Positions 46,146-60,579 of a stretch of 64,000 bases of DNA are shown here, one piece after another. The DNA is taken from contig JAXRKP010001509.1 in NCBI GenBank assembly GCA_037039925.1, positions 22,501 to 86,500 of the forward strand, written 5' to 3'. The stretch is from Doris montereyensis. Lineage: Eukaryota > Mollusca > Gastropoda > Nudibranchia > Dorididae. A program made the position numbers and the translations under genes. Position 1 is the stretch's first letter. Every line of letters begins with the position of its first letter. A model generated the notes under the pieces. The model searched no databases and was not told the origin of the DNA. It was given only the letters and a program-made list of their open reading frames with translations.

Positions 46146-47100
46146 TGGATAGCATTAATGGGTAGACTTATTTGATTAGAAGTTGACAAGAGATACATGC
46201 CTGTCTAAGAGGTGACCTTTATGGGTAGACTTATTTGTTTAGAAGGTGACAAGAGATACAGGCCTGTCTAAAGAGGTGACCTTTATGGGTAGACTTATTT
46301 GTTTAGAAGGTGACAAGAGATACAGGCCTGTCTAAAGGGTGACCTTTATGGGTAGACTTATTTGTTTAGAAGGTGACAAGAGATACAGGTCTGTCTAAAG
46401 GGGTGACCTTTATGGGTAGACATTTGATTAGAAGTTGACAAGAGATACAGGCCTGTCTAAGGGTGACCTTTATGGGTAGACTTATTTGTTTAGAAGGTGA
46501 CAAGAGATACAGGCCTGTCTAAGAGGTGACCTTTATGGGTAGACTTATTTGTTTAGAAGGTGACAAGAGATACAGGCCTGTCTAAGGGGTGACCTTTATG
46601 GGTAGACTTATTTGTTTAGAAGGTGACAAGAGATACAGGCCTGTCTAAGAGGTGACCTTTATGGGTAGACTTATTTGTTTAGAAGGTGACAAGAGATACA
46701 GGCCTGTCTAAGGGGTGACCTTTATGGGTAGACTTATTTGTTTAGAAGGTGACAAGAGATACAGGCCTGTCTAAGGGGTGACCTTTATGGGTAGACTTAT
46801 TTGTTTAGAAGGTGACAAGAGATACAGGCCTGTCTAAAGGGGTGACCTTTATGGGTAGACATTTGATTAGAAGTTGACAAGAGATACATGCCTGTCTAAA
46901 GAGGTGACCTTAGACTTATTTGTTTAGAAGGTGACAAGAGATACAGGCCTGTCTAAAGGGGTGACCTTTATGGGTAGACTTATTTGTTTAGAAGGTGACA
47001 AGAGATACAGGCCTGTCTAAGGGGTGACCTTTATGGGTAGACTTATTTGTTTAGAAGTTGACAAGAGATACAGGCCTGTCTAAGGGGTGACCTTTCAAAG
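46146..47100. repeat. Minisatellite, about 63-bp unit, about 15 copies
   Basis: Unit: GGTGACCTTTATGGGTAGAC, TTATTTGTTTAGAAGGTGAC, AAGAGATACAGGCCTGTCTA and a variable AAG-type link. Two units share the deletion variant ACATTTGATTAGAAGTTGAC. Confidence 0.96.
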
Positions 47101-47429
47101 GAGACAGTCTGTTATACGATGAGGCCGCTAAGGGTATTGTTTTTATTAGAATTTTGAATTGCCCGTACTAGATCTAGATTATTATTCCAAGACTGTGGCT
47201 CAATGATGCAAATTCTAACTTTTAGATATAATAATAATAATAATGACTACCCCAGTCTGCATACCATCCTGATTTGTCAATCTCCCCCAAGGGGCAGGTT
47301 TTGTTTTTTTACCGCTACTCCTGTATTCCCATGTGTAATGCCTCAAACAACATATTAACGGAGAAAAGATCATTTGTCTCCATATCATGTTCGATGCCAT
47401 TGTATCCTATCTCGAGTTTGTCTTTTTGT

Positions 47430-47700
47430 AGATATTCAAGTAAAAGTCTTTTTGTTGATATTGTAGTTTACGTCTTTTTGTCAATTTTGTAGTTTAAGTC
47501 TATTTCTAGATATTGTAGTTTAAATATTTTTGTAGATATTGTAGTTTAAATATTTTTGTAGATATTGTAGTTTAGATATGTTTGTAGATATTGTAGTTTA
47601 ATTATTTTTGTAGATATTGTAGTTTAAATATGTTTGTAGATATTGTAGTTTAAATATGTTTGTAGAAATTGTAGTTTAAATATGTTTGTAGATATTGTTC
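47430..47700. repeat. Minisatellite, about 26-bp unit
   Basis: TGTAGATATTGTAGTTTAAA plus TATTTT, about ten copies. Its GTAGATATTGT segment is carried over into the adjoining array. Confidence 0.92.
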
Positions 47701-48600
47701 CCTTGTCTAAGAGGAGGGTGTTTGGAATAGATTTTGTCTATTGTTCCCTTGTTTAAGAGGAGGGTGTTTGGAATAGATTTTGTAGATATTGTTCCCTTGC
47801 CTAAGAGGAGGGTGTTTAGAATAGATTTTGTAGATATTGTTCCCTTGTCTAAGAGGAGGGTGTTTGGAATAGATTTTGTAGATATTGTTCCTTGCCTAAG
47901 AGGAGGGTGTTTGGAATAGATTTTGTTCCCTTGCCTAAGAGGAGGGTGTTTGGAATAGATTTTGTAGATATTGTTCCCTTGCCTAAGAGGAGGGTGTTTG
48001 GAATAGATTTTGTTCCCTTGCCTAAGAGGAGGGTGTTTGGAATAGATATTGTTCCCTTGCCTAAGAGGAGGGTGTTTGGGTAGATTTTGTAGATATTGTT
48101 CCCTTGTCTAAGAGGAGGGTGTTTGGAATAGATTTTGTAGATATTGTTCCCTTGCCTAAGAGGAGGGTGTTTGGAATAGATTTTGTTCCCTTGCCTAAGA
48201 GGAGGGTGTTTGGAATAGATATTGTTCCCTTGCCTAAGAGGAGGGTGTTTGGAATAGATATTGTTCCCTTGCCTAAGAGGAGGGTGTTTGGAATATTGTT
48301 CCCTTGCCTAAGAGGAGGTGTTTGGAATAGATATTGTTCCCTTGCCTAAGAGGAGGGTGTTTGGAATAGATATTGTTCCCTTGCCTAAGAGGAGGGTGTT
48401 TGGAATAGATTTTGTTCCCTTGTCTAAGAGGATATTGGTGTTTGGAATAGATATTGTTCCCTTGTCTAAGAGGAGAATTGTTCCCTTAGAATAGATTTTG
48501 TTCCCTTGCCTAAGAGGGTGTTTGGAATAGATTTTGTTCCCTTGTCTAGATTTTTTGTTCCCTTGGAGGAGGGTGTTTGGAATAGATTTTGTTCTATATC
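47700..48600. repeat. Minisatellite with 36-bp and 48-bp unit forms
   Basis: Core TGTTCCCTTGCCTAAGAGGA then GGGTGTTTGGAATAGATT, with or without an inserted TTGTAGATA segment taken from the 26-bp repeat to its left. Units at the right end are scrambled. Confidence 0.94.
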
Positions 48601-49959
48601 CACACGTTTTGGGGAAAGTCAAGTTTTCTTGGTCTTCATTTTTTGGAAACTGTGAAAGGACAAAACAACACTGAGCATGCTCTGGGTTTACCGTTACTTA
48701 ATTTAAGTCTATTTCCATCTACATTCTAAATTCGTGTTTTTAACAAATTTGAATCACAATATCAAAGATGTGCCATTGATTTGCATGCACTTTGCATTTA
48801 TGTATCTCCATACTTTAATAACTTTGATGTTAGGCGAAAGGTGGAGTGGTTGGGGGGGGGGGGGGGGGGTAGGGGTATAGCAACCAAAATGTATGTACCA
48901 AACATGAGCATTGGCTGTTCTACATAGATCTGACTCTTAGTTAATCTCAGCTACGGGAGGCGGCAACTACATGTTATGAAGAGAACATTGTACAACATTC
49001 AATGTTCCTCTACTATTTTTTTTTTATTTTGTTCCTTCTTAATTATCATTGATGTAAAATAGAAATATGACAGGTAAAAATGGCACAATGTCGATACCTT
49101 GCTAATGAACACTGGGAGTGCCTGCAATATCACCTGTCATTTGCAGGTGTCATTGCTGTCATCATGGTGTTATTGTTTTGTATTGTGCATGACATGATGA
49201 TAACGTGTGAATCTGATCTTCCAACTTGATAGAGCTTTTTCTCTCCACTTTGAATTAAAAGCCAATTTCCACTAAGCAGTTTTCTAAGTTGTTGTACTTG
49301 TGTTTGTATTACTGAGAAGCACATTGCTTTGCCTTTTAACAATCATGGTTAGAATTAGAATTAGAATTAGAGTTCTCCTTTGCACTTCATGAGTCAATTT
49401 TCATTGGATAGCCTTTGAAGTTTCATTTTTATGACTGAGAATCACACAGTTTGACTTTCAGAAATCACTGCCTTAAAAATGTTCTTATCGTTCAAGCGAG
49501 ATCACCGTATATTATGGTGAAATCAGTAAAACAAACAAATCTTTGCTTCAATTCTTGTTGAAGCGGATTATTCCAGTGCTTAGAAAGAGTGTTATAGTAT
49601 AATCTATTAACCATAGTGCTAGGAGAGGGACATTTTGCTCTTCTGTCTGATGTGTATGAGTCTGTGTCCAGTCGTCTTTGTGAATGTTGTTATTACTACA
49701 CTTGGTCACAAGCACTCAGTATTTGGTTTCTGTATGTCACGTATGAGAAATATATTGAAACAATCTGACAACTTTTTTCTTTTGTGAGATTTAAAAAAAA
49801 TTTTTTTTAGTGAACTAATGGTTTGTGTGTGTCCTGGAAAAAAAAACAACGAAACATTATGTCAGGCATTGATTAATGTCACAACTCGTTTCCTGATATT
49901 TTTTTCTTCCTGGAAACTGGTTTACGTAAATGTGAAATATAGTGTAATCCCAATGCTAC
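48601..49959. other. Intergenic, no supported gene
   Basis: Unique AT-rich sequence with a G-run near 48853-48870 and GAATTA repeats near 49350. A short GAGATCACCGTATATTATGG at about 49497 is a remnant of the SINE tail module. Confidence 0.4.
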
Positions 49960-50088
49960 TAGTAGGTCCCATTTCTTTCCTTTCACTCTTTCATCTACCT
50001 TTTATCTTGCTGTTTCCTTTCCTTTTAATCCACCTTGGGATCACTGCATATGATGGACAGGGTAAATTTCAATCAATCAGTACTTGTC
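49960..50088 (+). mobile_element. SINE tail-type repeat (family B), single copy
   Basis: GGTCCCATTTCTTTCCTTTC, ACCTTTTATCTTGCTGTTTC, CCACCTTGGGATCACTGCAT and ATGATGGACAGGGTAAATTT. This is the unamplified counterpart of the module that starts the 31.3-kb array. Confidence 0.6.
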
Positions 50089-50554
50089 TGCATCTGTATT
50101 ACATGGAAAATGTTCCAAAAGAACTAGCATTGTCAGGATTTAATATCAGAGCCTTGCAATCCTAAGTCTAAGAGCCCAAACCCCTCAGCTACTGATGCCA
50201 CAGTTAAGTTTTTAAAGGATGAATGGAAAAACCCAAGCTAAAGACATGACAACAAGCACTTCTCTCACCCCCCCCTCCCCCTGTTTTTATGCAGAGTTGA
50301 AGAGTTCATTAATTTTAAAGCTGATTATTATTTCAATCGTTCGTCAGTACTTTCCAAAACAGATGGGTTTGGGTGGATTTGAGCTAGAAATCCTTCACAG
50401 ACAGCTAAGTCCTTTATGCCAACAAGGTCACAGTCTTTCGCTACCTGTAGGAAGGTGATTCATTTTGGGTCAAATAAGAACACCGGACTGAAGCACATCA
50501 TCATTTATTATTACAAATAAGCATGCATTGGATGAGCTACAGTGTCTATCTATG

Positions 50555-50815
50555 GATTTGATTTGCCCTGAAAACAGCCAAGGAATTTTGAACATGTACA
50601 GAGTGTTGTGATCTGCACATGGGACCTCCTTTTTATCGTCCGCCTCCGATGGGACTAAGTGTCAATCTACCTACCTGGACCAGGGGGTAGAGTTTACTCG
50701 AAAAATACTCAAGAAAATTTGTCAACTGTCTGGGTCGCTTGAACTTGAACCCATGACCTTTGGGCTCAGAGGCCGACATCTTGCCTCTGGACTGCCCAGT
50801 CCCCTCTATCTATGG
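50555..50815 (-). mobile_element. SINE family A copy (minus strand)
   Basis: On the plus strand: GTGTTGTGATCTGCACATGG, GACCTCCTTTTTATCGTCCG, CTCCGATGGGACTAAGTGTC, CCTGGACCAGGGGGTAGAGT and GAGGCCGACATCTTGCCTCT. This is the exact reverse order of the family A consensus. Confidence 0.82.
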
Positions 50816-50819
50816 ATGA

Positions 50820-51050
50820 AAGAGAAAGTGAAGATTGAAAATTTGTTATCAGTCTCTGACAATATTAATTCTAGTGAAGATTGAAAATTTGTTATCAGTC
50901 TCTGATAATATTAATTCTAGTGAAGATTGAAAATTTGTTATCAGTCTCTGACAATATTAATTTTAGTGAAGATTGAAAATTTGTTATCAGTCTCTGACAA
51001 TATTAATTTTAGTGAAATTGAAAATTTGCTAGTCTTGACAATATTAAATT
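50820..51050. repeat. Tandem repeat, 46-bp unit, about 5 copies
   Basis: AGTGAAGATTGAAAATTTGT then TATCAGTCTCTGACAATATT and AATTCT. It starts immediately after the SINE head at 50555-50815. Confidence 0.95.
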
Positions 51051-53270
51051 AGTTTCACAAATTTAAGCTAATGTGCTGGCTCAAGTCAACAAAAAGATAA
51101 AGATAAAAATAAAAAATGAATATGTAGTCCATATGCCTGCTCACAATTGCAGGCTCACAGACTATACATCACTTGTCCCACAGCAGGCCATTTCAGCCAT
51201 AGTCCTTGGCAAGTCTGTAATACAACTGCCTATGAGGTGCTTCATACTAACACTCTGACGAGATCCTTTTTGCCTATAACTGGGTACCCATTCACACCAG
51301 TGTCAAATTTAGAAATCAGAGTGAAATAACTTTTACTGATAAGTGATAGGTGAGAAGTGCAACATTGGGGAAAGTCCTGAGCATGCTACAGGATTTTGAA
51401 CTAGTGTCGTCATAATTGCAATCTCGCTGATTGGGCTTCAAACAATGTCTCTAACATAAATAGGTGAAAAACGACAATAAGTGACAACTCTATCAATAAA
51501 GGCAGAATCGTTATTGGAGCAAAAGTGTGTGTGGACTTATTTACAAAACAAGATAATATACTTTCCTCTTGTTCCTCAAAAACAAAAGGTTGTGCTGTCT
51601 CTTATTCTTTTTCAGGGGAAAACGTATTATAAATGAATGGGGTTGTCAATGAAAATTATGTTGCTTTTCCATACAGACTCAGAAAAATGCCTTAAGATTT
51701 TGTTGATGATTTAATCTGAGTTTTTGTGCCTATACATGTATTAAAATTGTCCTCACAAATTTGTAACATAATACTACATTTATCATAAATTTATTGTGTC
51801 TTCCCTTTCTTGCTTTTCTGTGAGAGTTACAGTTATATAATATCTGCTTTTTATCAGTGTGGTCATCTTTGAATAAGGAGATTATGGATTTTTTGTGCTT
51901 TTACATGTGCATAAATCTGGATGCCTTGTAAGGTGTATGCATATTTTACTTAAGCCTGAACAATTGCTTCAAAATAGCATAGTGTATCATTGTATTTCTA
52001 AGAAATGTCTTTGATCTTGCTGTTTCCTCTTAAGTCACCTGAGATCACCGTAATGTTCGACGAGGTAAATTTCAAAGAAACAAACAAACCCTCTTAAATG
52101 TTTGATAGAGTGCCACAACTATCATTAGAATTGCATAGCTGCCAACCTGAATGTAACAAACGTGTTTAGTACGTTTTCTTGGATTTAAGTTTGTAAGTCT
52201 GTATTAAACTTGAAAAGCATGTATATGAGGGCTAACTGTGTTTTTGCTAAAGAAGAAACCCCAATTTAAGAGCAGAGACTTAGAGAGATTGGAATGAAAG
52301 TCCAGAGACGCCATTTTCTGAGTTCACAAAACTACCGTTTGCACTTCACCAGAAAGGCCAGCGATCAGCAGATTTTAGTTTTTATTTACCTTAAAGGGAG
52401 TTGACTTCAGTGAAATTATCAGTGCTCTCTGGTATATTATAGGCCGTTGTGCAAGATAGAATTAGTTTAATGGTCAGAGTCTGTTTTTCGATTTGAAAAG
52501 GTTGGCAGCTAAGGGTTTGCTTGACAAATGGTGTTTTGAGAGATTTACCTGTTATATATGCACAGTAATTTACCATGAGTTACTTCTCTTGCCATCTACT
52601 CCAAATTTTTTTTTTTAACTCCAAATAATTGCATGGTTATCATTATCAGGTTCACTGGGTTTAAAAAAAATTGTTATTAGCATTATTAGGATTAACATCA
52701 ATAAATATCATATTTATTATTAGAAGGTCGCTGTGATATGTTAATTGTCAGCCTTTACTATGCTTTGTCAATACAATTTATCAATTTCTCTTTCTTTTCT
52801 TAATAATAATTAACTCTTCACTTACATCACAACTTGATGCTTATCATTATAATAGTAGTTACTTTGTTACCCAGTATGCATGTTTCGTTCCATTTTCTCT
52901 CTATTCTATTTTCCATTTTATTCGACCAACCAAAGAAAAAGAGAATGTAAACTGTATTTTTAAGATTTGAAAAAAAGAGAGGACACTATCTCAGTAGTAT
53001 CAGAGTTTGCTGTTTGCTTATATTTATTATTTTTATCTCAATATATCACTTGTTATTCCTATTCATATGTAACATTTTACAATTCGCTCAGGGGGACAAG
53101 CCACTGATTGCATAAAGGAGAAGGAAATGTCTCGCTCTGTTCCATCCTGCTTCTTCCCCTTTGATTTCTGCATGAAAGACTAAAAAAAACAATACAACCA
53201 AGAATGAGCCAGCCCCTGTTTTACTGTCTCCATCGCCCTACATTATTAGTAGATGTTTAGAATAATAGAT
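51051..53270. other. Intergenic AT-rich DNA; SINE tail fragment near 52010-52085
   Basis: No gene supported. CTTGCTGTTTCCTCTTAAGT followed by CACCTGAGATCACCGTAATG marks a family B fragment. Confidence 0.4.
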
Positions 53271-54115
<845 letters not shown>

Positions 54116-55840
54116 AAGCAATAGAGGCAATGTGATACTGGGATTTGTAATAAATCTACTCTCAAAGATCTACACTTGTTTATTTTGGTAATAGAAAACG
54201 TATGACATGTGATGTACTTATTTACCACTATTGCAAATGTTCTATGATTAATATGAAACAACCTAATAAATCTTGACTTGTACAGTAGACAGAAAAAGAA
54301 AATTCTCATTCATAAAGGTGTCACCCTAGATTCCTCTCTTTTTTCTGCTCAAGCAATCGGGGTTTTGAAACGCCTTAATCTATCATAACATAATCTGTGC
54401 ATTTAGAAAGCCATGCGGAAATCATAATTTGATCTGTTTACATTTATTTCATACTTTGATCTGTTTGTATCTGGAAACTCTCAATAAATCATACTTTGAT
54501 CTATTTATATGTGGAAACTCTTAAGAAATCATTTTTTTTTTTTTCATGTGGAAAGCCTCAATGAATCATAATTTTGTCTCATTTCCCGTCAAAGTCCATA
54601 AAAATCATTTTTTTGTTATCTGGTTACACGTTGAAAGTCTCAACGAATGAGGTTAGCTTATGGGAAGCCTTAACATATCATAGGGTTTTTTTTATTTGTT
54701 AGTATGTGAAACGGTTCGTTATAACATCATAATTTGAATTGGCTGGCATCTGATTTGGAGATTGATCTAATGCCATCGGTAATGCTGAATTTTGTGAATT
54801 GTGATATCATCTGATTGTTTGTTAACGTCTGTAATTGGCGATTGTATAATCATTTTGCCGCAAGGCTGTTTGCCCATCGCAGCATTTCCTTTTAAATTAT
54901 GTGTTTAAGAACATTGATAATTTATCAGGTCCTTTAAGAATTCATTCTCATGACTTCAATAACTGTTGCGATAATAACTAAAATAATAAATCTATATGGA
55001 ATTCAAATAATTTGACTCTTTTATTTATTTCTTCATAATGTTCCACCTGTTGTTTTTATTATACAAAAGTCTCCGCCAAAATGCACGGTCCACGAGTGAT
55101 AAACAAATCGTGCATTTTAGCAAACGTGCATTTTGGTGGAGTGAAGGGCCCACAAACCCATTGTCATTACATGTAATTACTTTCTTGTTTTGTTAGTTGT
55201 TTCTTATCGTTGGGGTTTTGTTCGATGCTACTTGGTTTGAGGATATTACCCAATTATAGAGGCCTAACCTCTTCTCATAGATTGTTCATTCTTCTCTCAC
55301 TCAACACTACAAGAAGGGATGGGATGGTGGAGTCATTCGTCAAATAGGATTTTTTTTAAATGTCTCTCCACCTATGGTACACGTGTCATACGGAATACAT
55401 CTCCATGAGTTAAAGGGACACAAGATTTCTCTCAGATTGTCATATAGTGATCAAAGAGATAGCCGATCAGAGTGTATGTCTGGCAGATCGCCATCAACGG
55501 CTGAGTCGGGGAGGGTACAGGCGGATAATGGTGCCAAGAGCCACGATTAGACATTGTCGGGCGCATGTGTGCGCATAGTTAATATAGAACTAGATATTAT
55601 CATACACGCACATACACACACACATGTGCGTGATAGATTTTGTTATTGGGACGAGGCAAAATGACGCTATCGAGTTTATTTTTCACATGAATTGACTCTT
55701 TAAATGCAACAAATTGAAGACGTACTTGCTAAGACATGTTGCATTTTGAGGGGTAAAGTTAAGCCAGCGGTTGTTGCATTTTGGGGGTAATTAGCACAGT
55801 AAAATTCTGTGACATGAAAAAATCGCGCGTTTCGGTGGCA
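54116..55840. other. Intergenic; contains an inverted repeat near 55070-55140
   Basis: No gene supported. CTCCGCCAAAATGCACG at about 55071 is matched by its near-complement CGTGCATTTTGGTGGAG at about 55124-55140. Confidence 0.4.
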
Positions 55841-55847
55841 ATGATGG

Positions 55848-56430
55848 AGACTAAAGTGCTACAAGAAGCATGTTACATCCCACGTGCAATGTGATGGAGA
55901 CTAATGTGCTACAAGAAGCATGTTACATCCACGTGCAATGTGATGGAGACTAATGCTACAAGAAGCATGTTACATCCCACGTGTAATGTGATGGAGACTA
56001 ATGTGCTACAAGAAGCATGTTACATCCCGTGTAATGTGATGGAGACTAATGTGCTACAAGAAGCATGTTACATCCCACGTGCAATGTGATGGAGACTAAT
56101 GTGCTACAAGAAGCATGTTACATCCCACGTGCAATGTGATGGAGACTAATGTGCTACAAGAAGCATGTTACATCCCACGTGCAATGTGATGGAGACTAAT
56201 GTGCTACAAGAAGCATGTTACATCCCACGTGTAATGTGATGGAGACTAATGTGCTACAAGAAGCATGTTACATCCCACATGTGATGGAGACTAATGTGCT
56301 ACAAGAAGCATGTTACATCCCACATGCAATGTGATGGAGACTAATGTGCTAATGTACTACAAGAAGCATGTTACATCCCGTGTGCAATGTGATGGAGACT
56401 AATGTGCTACAAGAAGCATGTTACATCCCA
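55848..56430. repeat. Minisatellite, about 50-bp unit, about 12 copies
   Basis: GATGGAGACTAATGTGCTAC then AAGAAGCATGTTACATCCCA and CGTGCAATGT. A few units carry short deletions. Confidence 0.96.
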
Positions 56431-56539
56431 CGGGATACGAAGTACGATTATTAGATCCTGTTCATATTCGATACTGAGTTTAGGCATGAACAGTCGTATT
56501 TGAACATTTGAATTATAAACCCTCTTGAAAATGTAGGGA

Positions 56540-56655
56540 AAATTCCACTCAAAGAGAGGGAAACAATACATTTTTGAAAATTCTACTCAAAAGAGAGGGA
56601 AACAATACATTTTGAAAATTCTACTCAAATCAAAGAGAGGGAAACAGTACATTTT
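56540..56655. repeat. Tandem repeat, about 38-bp unit, three copies
   Basis: AAAGAGAGGGAAACAATACA then TTTTGAAAATTCTACTC. Confidence 0.88.
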
Positions 56656-57137
56656 TTAAACACATTGAACGTCACTTCTGGTGAACATTTTCTCATAAAC
56701 GAAAACGACCTTGAGGTGATATAAAGACCACATGCAAAATATTGTTAGCCTGAGGGAGATATCAACAGAGCCTTTGGTAAACAAAAATCGATGAACTCAC
56801 TCAGAATATATATATACATCTCAAACTTTGACCGCTCTTATTTCAGAAACCACTATACCCACAACCTCCATATTTCACATGTAGATTTCAAATAGTCTGG
56901 CTAACTCAGGCATGGGCACAAAGTGGCTATGTCCATTGTGAATCCGGTGAGCACAAACTGGCTAGCCCCAGTAAATGAATTGTAACTTTAAAACAAACAA
57001 AACCAGGCTTTAACCCCAAATCCAGCGTACTATACACGGCTTTTAAGTGCATTTTTAGAGAACAGTTCTGACTAAAACTGTTTTTTCCTTCTCCTGGAAA
57101 ATCAATGTTTTTGGAGCTAGCCGTTTTGTGCCGAGAC

Positions 57138-58630
<1,493 letters not shown>

Positions 58631-58639
58631 GCCTAAATC

Positions 58640-59145
58640 TGACTTGTAGTCCAGAGGCAAGGTATCGGCCTCTCAACCAAAAAGGTCATGAGTTCTGTAG
58701 TCCAGAGGCAAGGTGTCGGCCTCTCAACCATAAGGTCATGAATTCTGTAGTCCAGAGGCAAGGTGTCGGCCTCTCAACCAAAAGGTCATGGATTCTGTAG
58801 TCCAGAGGCAAGGTGTCGGCCTCTCAACCAAAGGTCATGAGTTCTGTAGTCCAGAGGCAAGGTGTCGGCCTCTCAACCAAAAGGTCATGGATTATGTAGT
58901 CCAGAGCAAGGTGTCGGCCTCTCAACCAAAAGGTCATGAGTTCTGTAGTCCAGAGGCAAGGTGTCGGCCTCTCAACCAAAAGGTCATGGATTCTGTAGTC
59001 CAGAGGCAAGTTGTCGGCCTCTCAACCAAAAGGTCATGCGTTCTGTAGTCCAGAGGCAAGGTGTCGGCCTCTCAACCAAAAGGTCATGAGTTCTGTAGTC
59101 CAGAGGCAAGGTGTCGGCCTCTCAACCAAAAGGTCGTGGATTATG
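58640..59145 (+). repeat. Tandem array of the SINE family A head, about 52-58-bp unit, about 9-10 copies
   Basis: Unit: CTGTAGTCCAGAGGCAAGGT, GTCGGCCTCTCAACCAAAAG and GTCATGAGTT. It is the 5' head (tRNA-like part) of SINE A repeated head-to-tail and running directly into a complete SINE A at its right end. Confidence 0.95.
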
Positions 59146-59453
59146 TAGTCCAGAGGCAAGGTGTCGGCCTCTCAACCAAAAGGTGATAGATTCAAGCCCC
59201 GTCAACGGTTGAAACATTTTCTCGAATTTTTTCCGGTAAAAGCTACCTCCCCCCTGGTCCAGGTAGGTGGATCGACACATAATGCCATCGGAGTCGGACG
59301 ATAAAGAGGAGGTATCGTGTGCAGATCACAACATTCTGTGCACGCAAAAGATCCCTTGGCTGTTTATAGAGCAGCCCGGGCAACATTTAAAATCCTACCA
59401 AAACCCCGAGATCACCTGAGTAGTGGATGTGGGTAAAATCAAATCAAAACCAG
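59143..59453 (+). mobile_element. SINE family A, full-length copy
   Basis: TAGTCCAGAGGCAAGGTGTC, a B-box-like ATTCAAGCCCCGTCAACGG, body CCTGGTCCAGGTAGGTGGAT, GTGTGCAGATCACAACATTC, GAGCAGCCCGGGCAAC, tail CCGAGATCACCTGAGTAGTG and ATGTGGGTAAAATCAAATCA. The most complete copy in the window. Confidence 0.85.
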
Positions 59454-59454
59454 G

Positions 59455-59695
59455 CTTTAATGTTATTTTCATGTCTTACCCATACTCTATGTTATTTTCA
59501 TGTCTTACCCATACTCTATGTTATTTTTATGTCTTACCCATGCTCTATGTTATTTTCATGTCTTACCCATGCTCTATGTTATTTTCATGTCTTACCCATG
59601 ATCTATGTTATTTTCATGTCTTACCCATGCTATATGTTATTTTCATGTCTTACTCATACTCTATGTTATTTTCATGTCTTACCCATGCTCTATAA
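59455..59695. repeat. Minisatellite, 29-bp unit, about 8 copies
   Basis: CATACTCTATGTTATTTTCA then TGTCTTACC. It begins within 5 bp of the SINE tail end. Confidence 0.95.
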
Positions 59696-60579
59696 CAGCA
59701 ACGCCAACAGAAAGGAAAAAAATTGCTTTATGACTCATGCAAGCATGCACGGAAACAACAAGAAACATTCATGAAACATGCTGTGTGTCTGGTTTACTGG
59801 TTTGCTGGTTGGTTGGTTGGTTGGTTGGTTGGTTAGAGAGGCTTTTAATAAGAAATCGGGGTGGGGAGATTTCCTTCTTAGCCAGACGATCAATTTCACA
59901 ATAGTTTTCATTCATCTGCAAGAGATTACTTGGATATTGATTAATTTCAATTACAGAGACGCCCTCGTAATGGAATCAGAACAAACGTCGAACGCAACGC
60001 AGAGTGTGTTGTTTGCAAGATCGTAAGCGATTTAATGCAATCATAGCGTTGTCAGAAAAATTATGATGCAATTGTTGAGGTTGACCCAAGAGATCTGTGT
60101 CAATATTTGGAAAACATTACGTCTCTTCCTCGTGTATTTGAAATTATAGAAATGATACTTGATACTAGAATTGAAAATCAGACATGATTTTACTGAGAAT
60201 AAAACTAATTTCTTGCACAGAACACTTCGCCCCTGTGTAACTCTCACCTCTATTGAATCTTTGAAGCATCGACAGCAACTTTGTATAGAGACGGAATACA
60301 AGACATCATTGAATTTGGCAACTGGGGAGGGTTGAACTGTGATGTCTTTTTGTGTTGCCTTGTCGTGTTTTCCTTTGTTTTCATGTGATTGGTTTATTGT
60401 AGGTAGACAATGGGGTGTGTTTAACACTACATACGTGACGACCCATAGAGTCCGTTGTGTCATTCGACCTTTCTGTACTTGTACCAAAAGGGGCTGTATC
60501 ACGTGTTTTGCTGTATCACGTGTTTTGCCGTATCACGTGTTTTGCTGTATAACATGTACACACATAAAGGGATCAACCT
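59696..60579. other. Intergenic, short GGTT repeat, no supported gene
   Basis: A (GGTT)n run lies at about 59809-59832 and a TATCACGTGTTTTGC repeat near 60497-60545. The minus-strand 153-codon frame at 60041-60502 has no recognisable features. Confidence 0.4.

Noticed and set aside
60041..60502. Minus-strand 153-codon open frame
   Set aside because: No domain, signal or repeat structure, and no splice or start support beyond an ATG.
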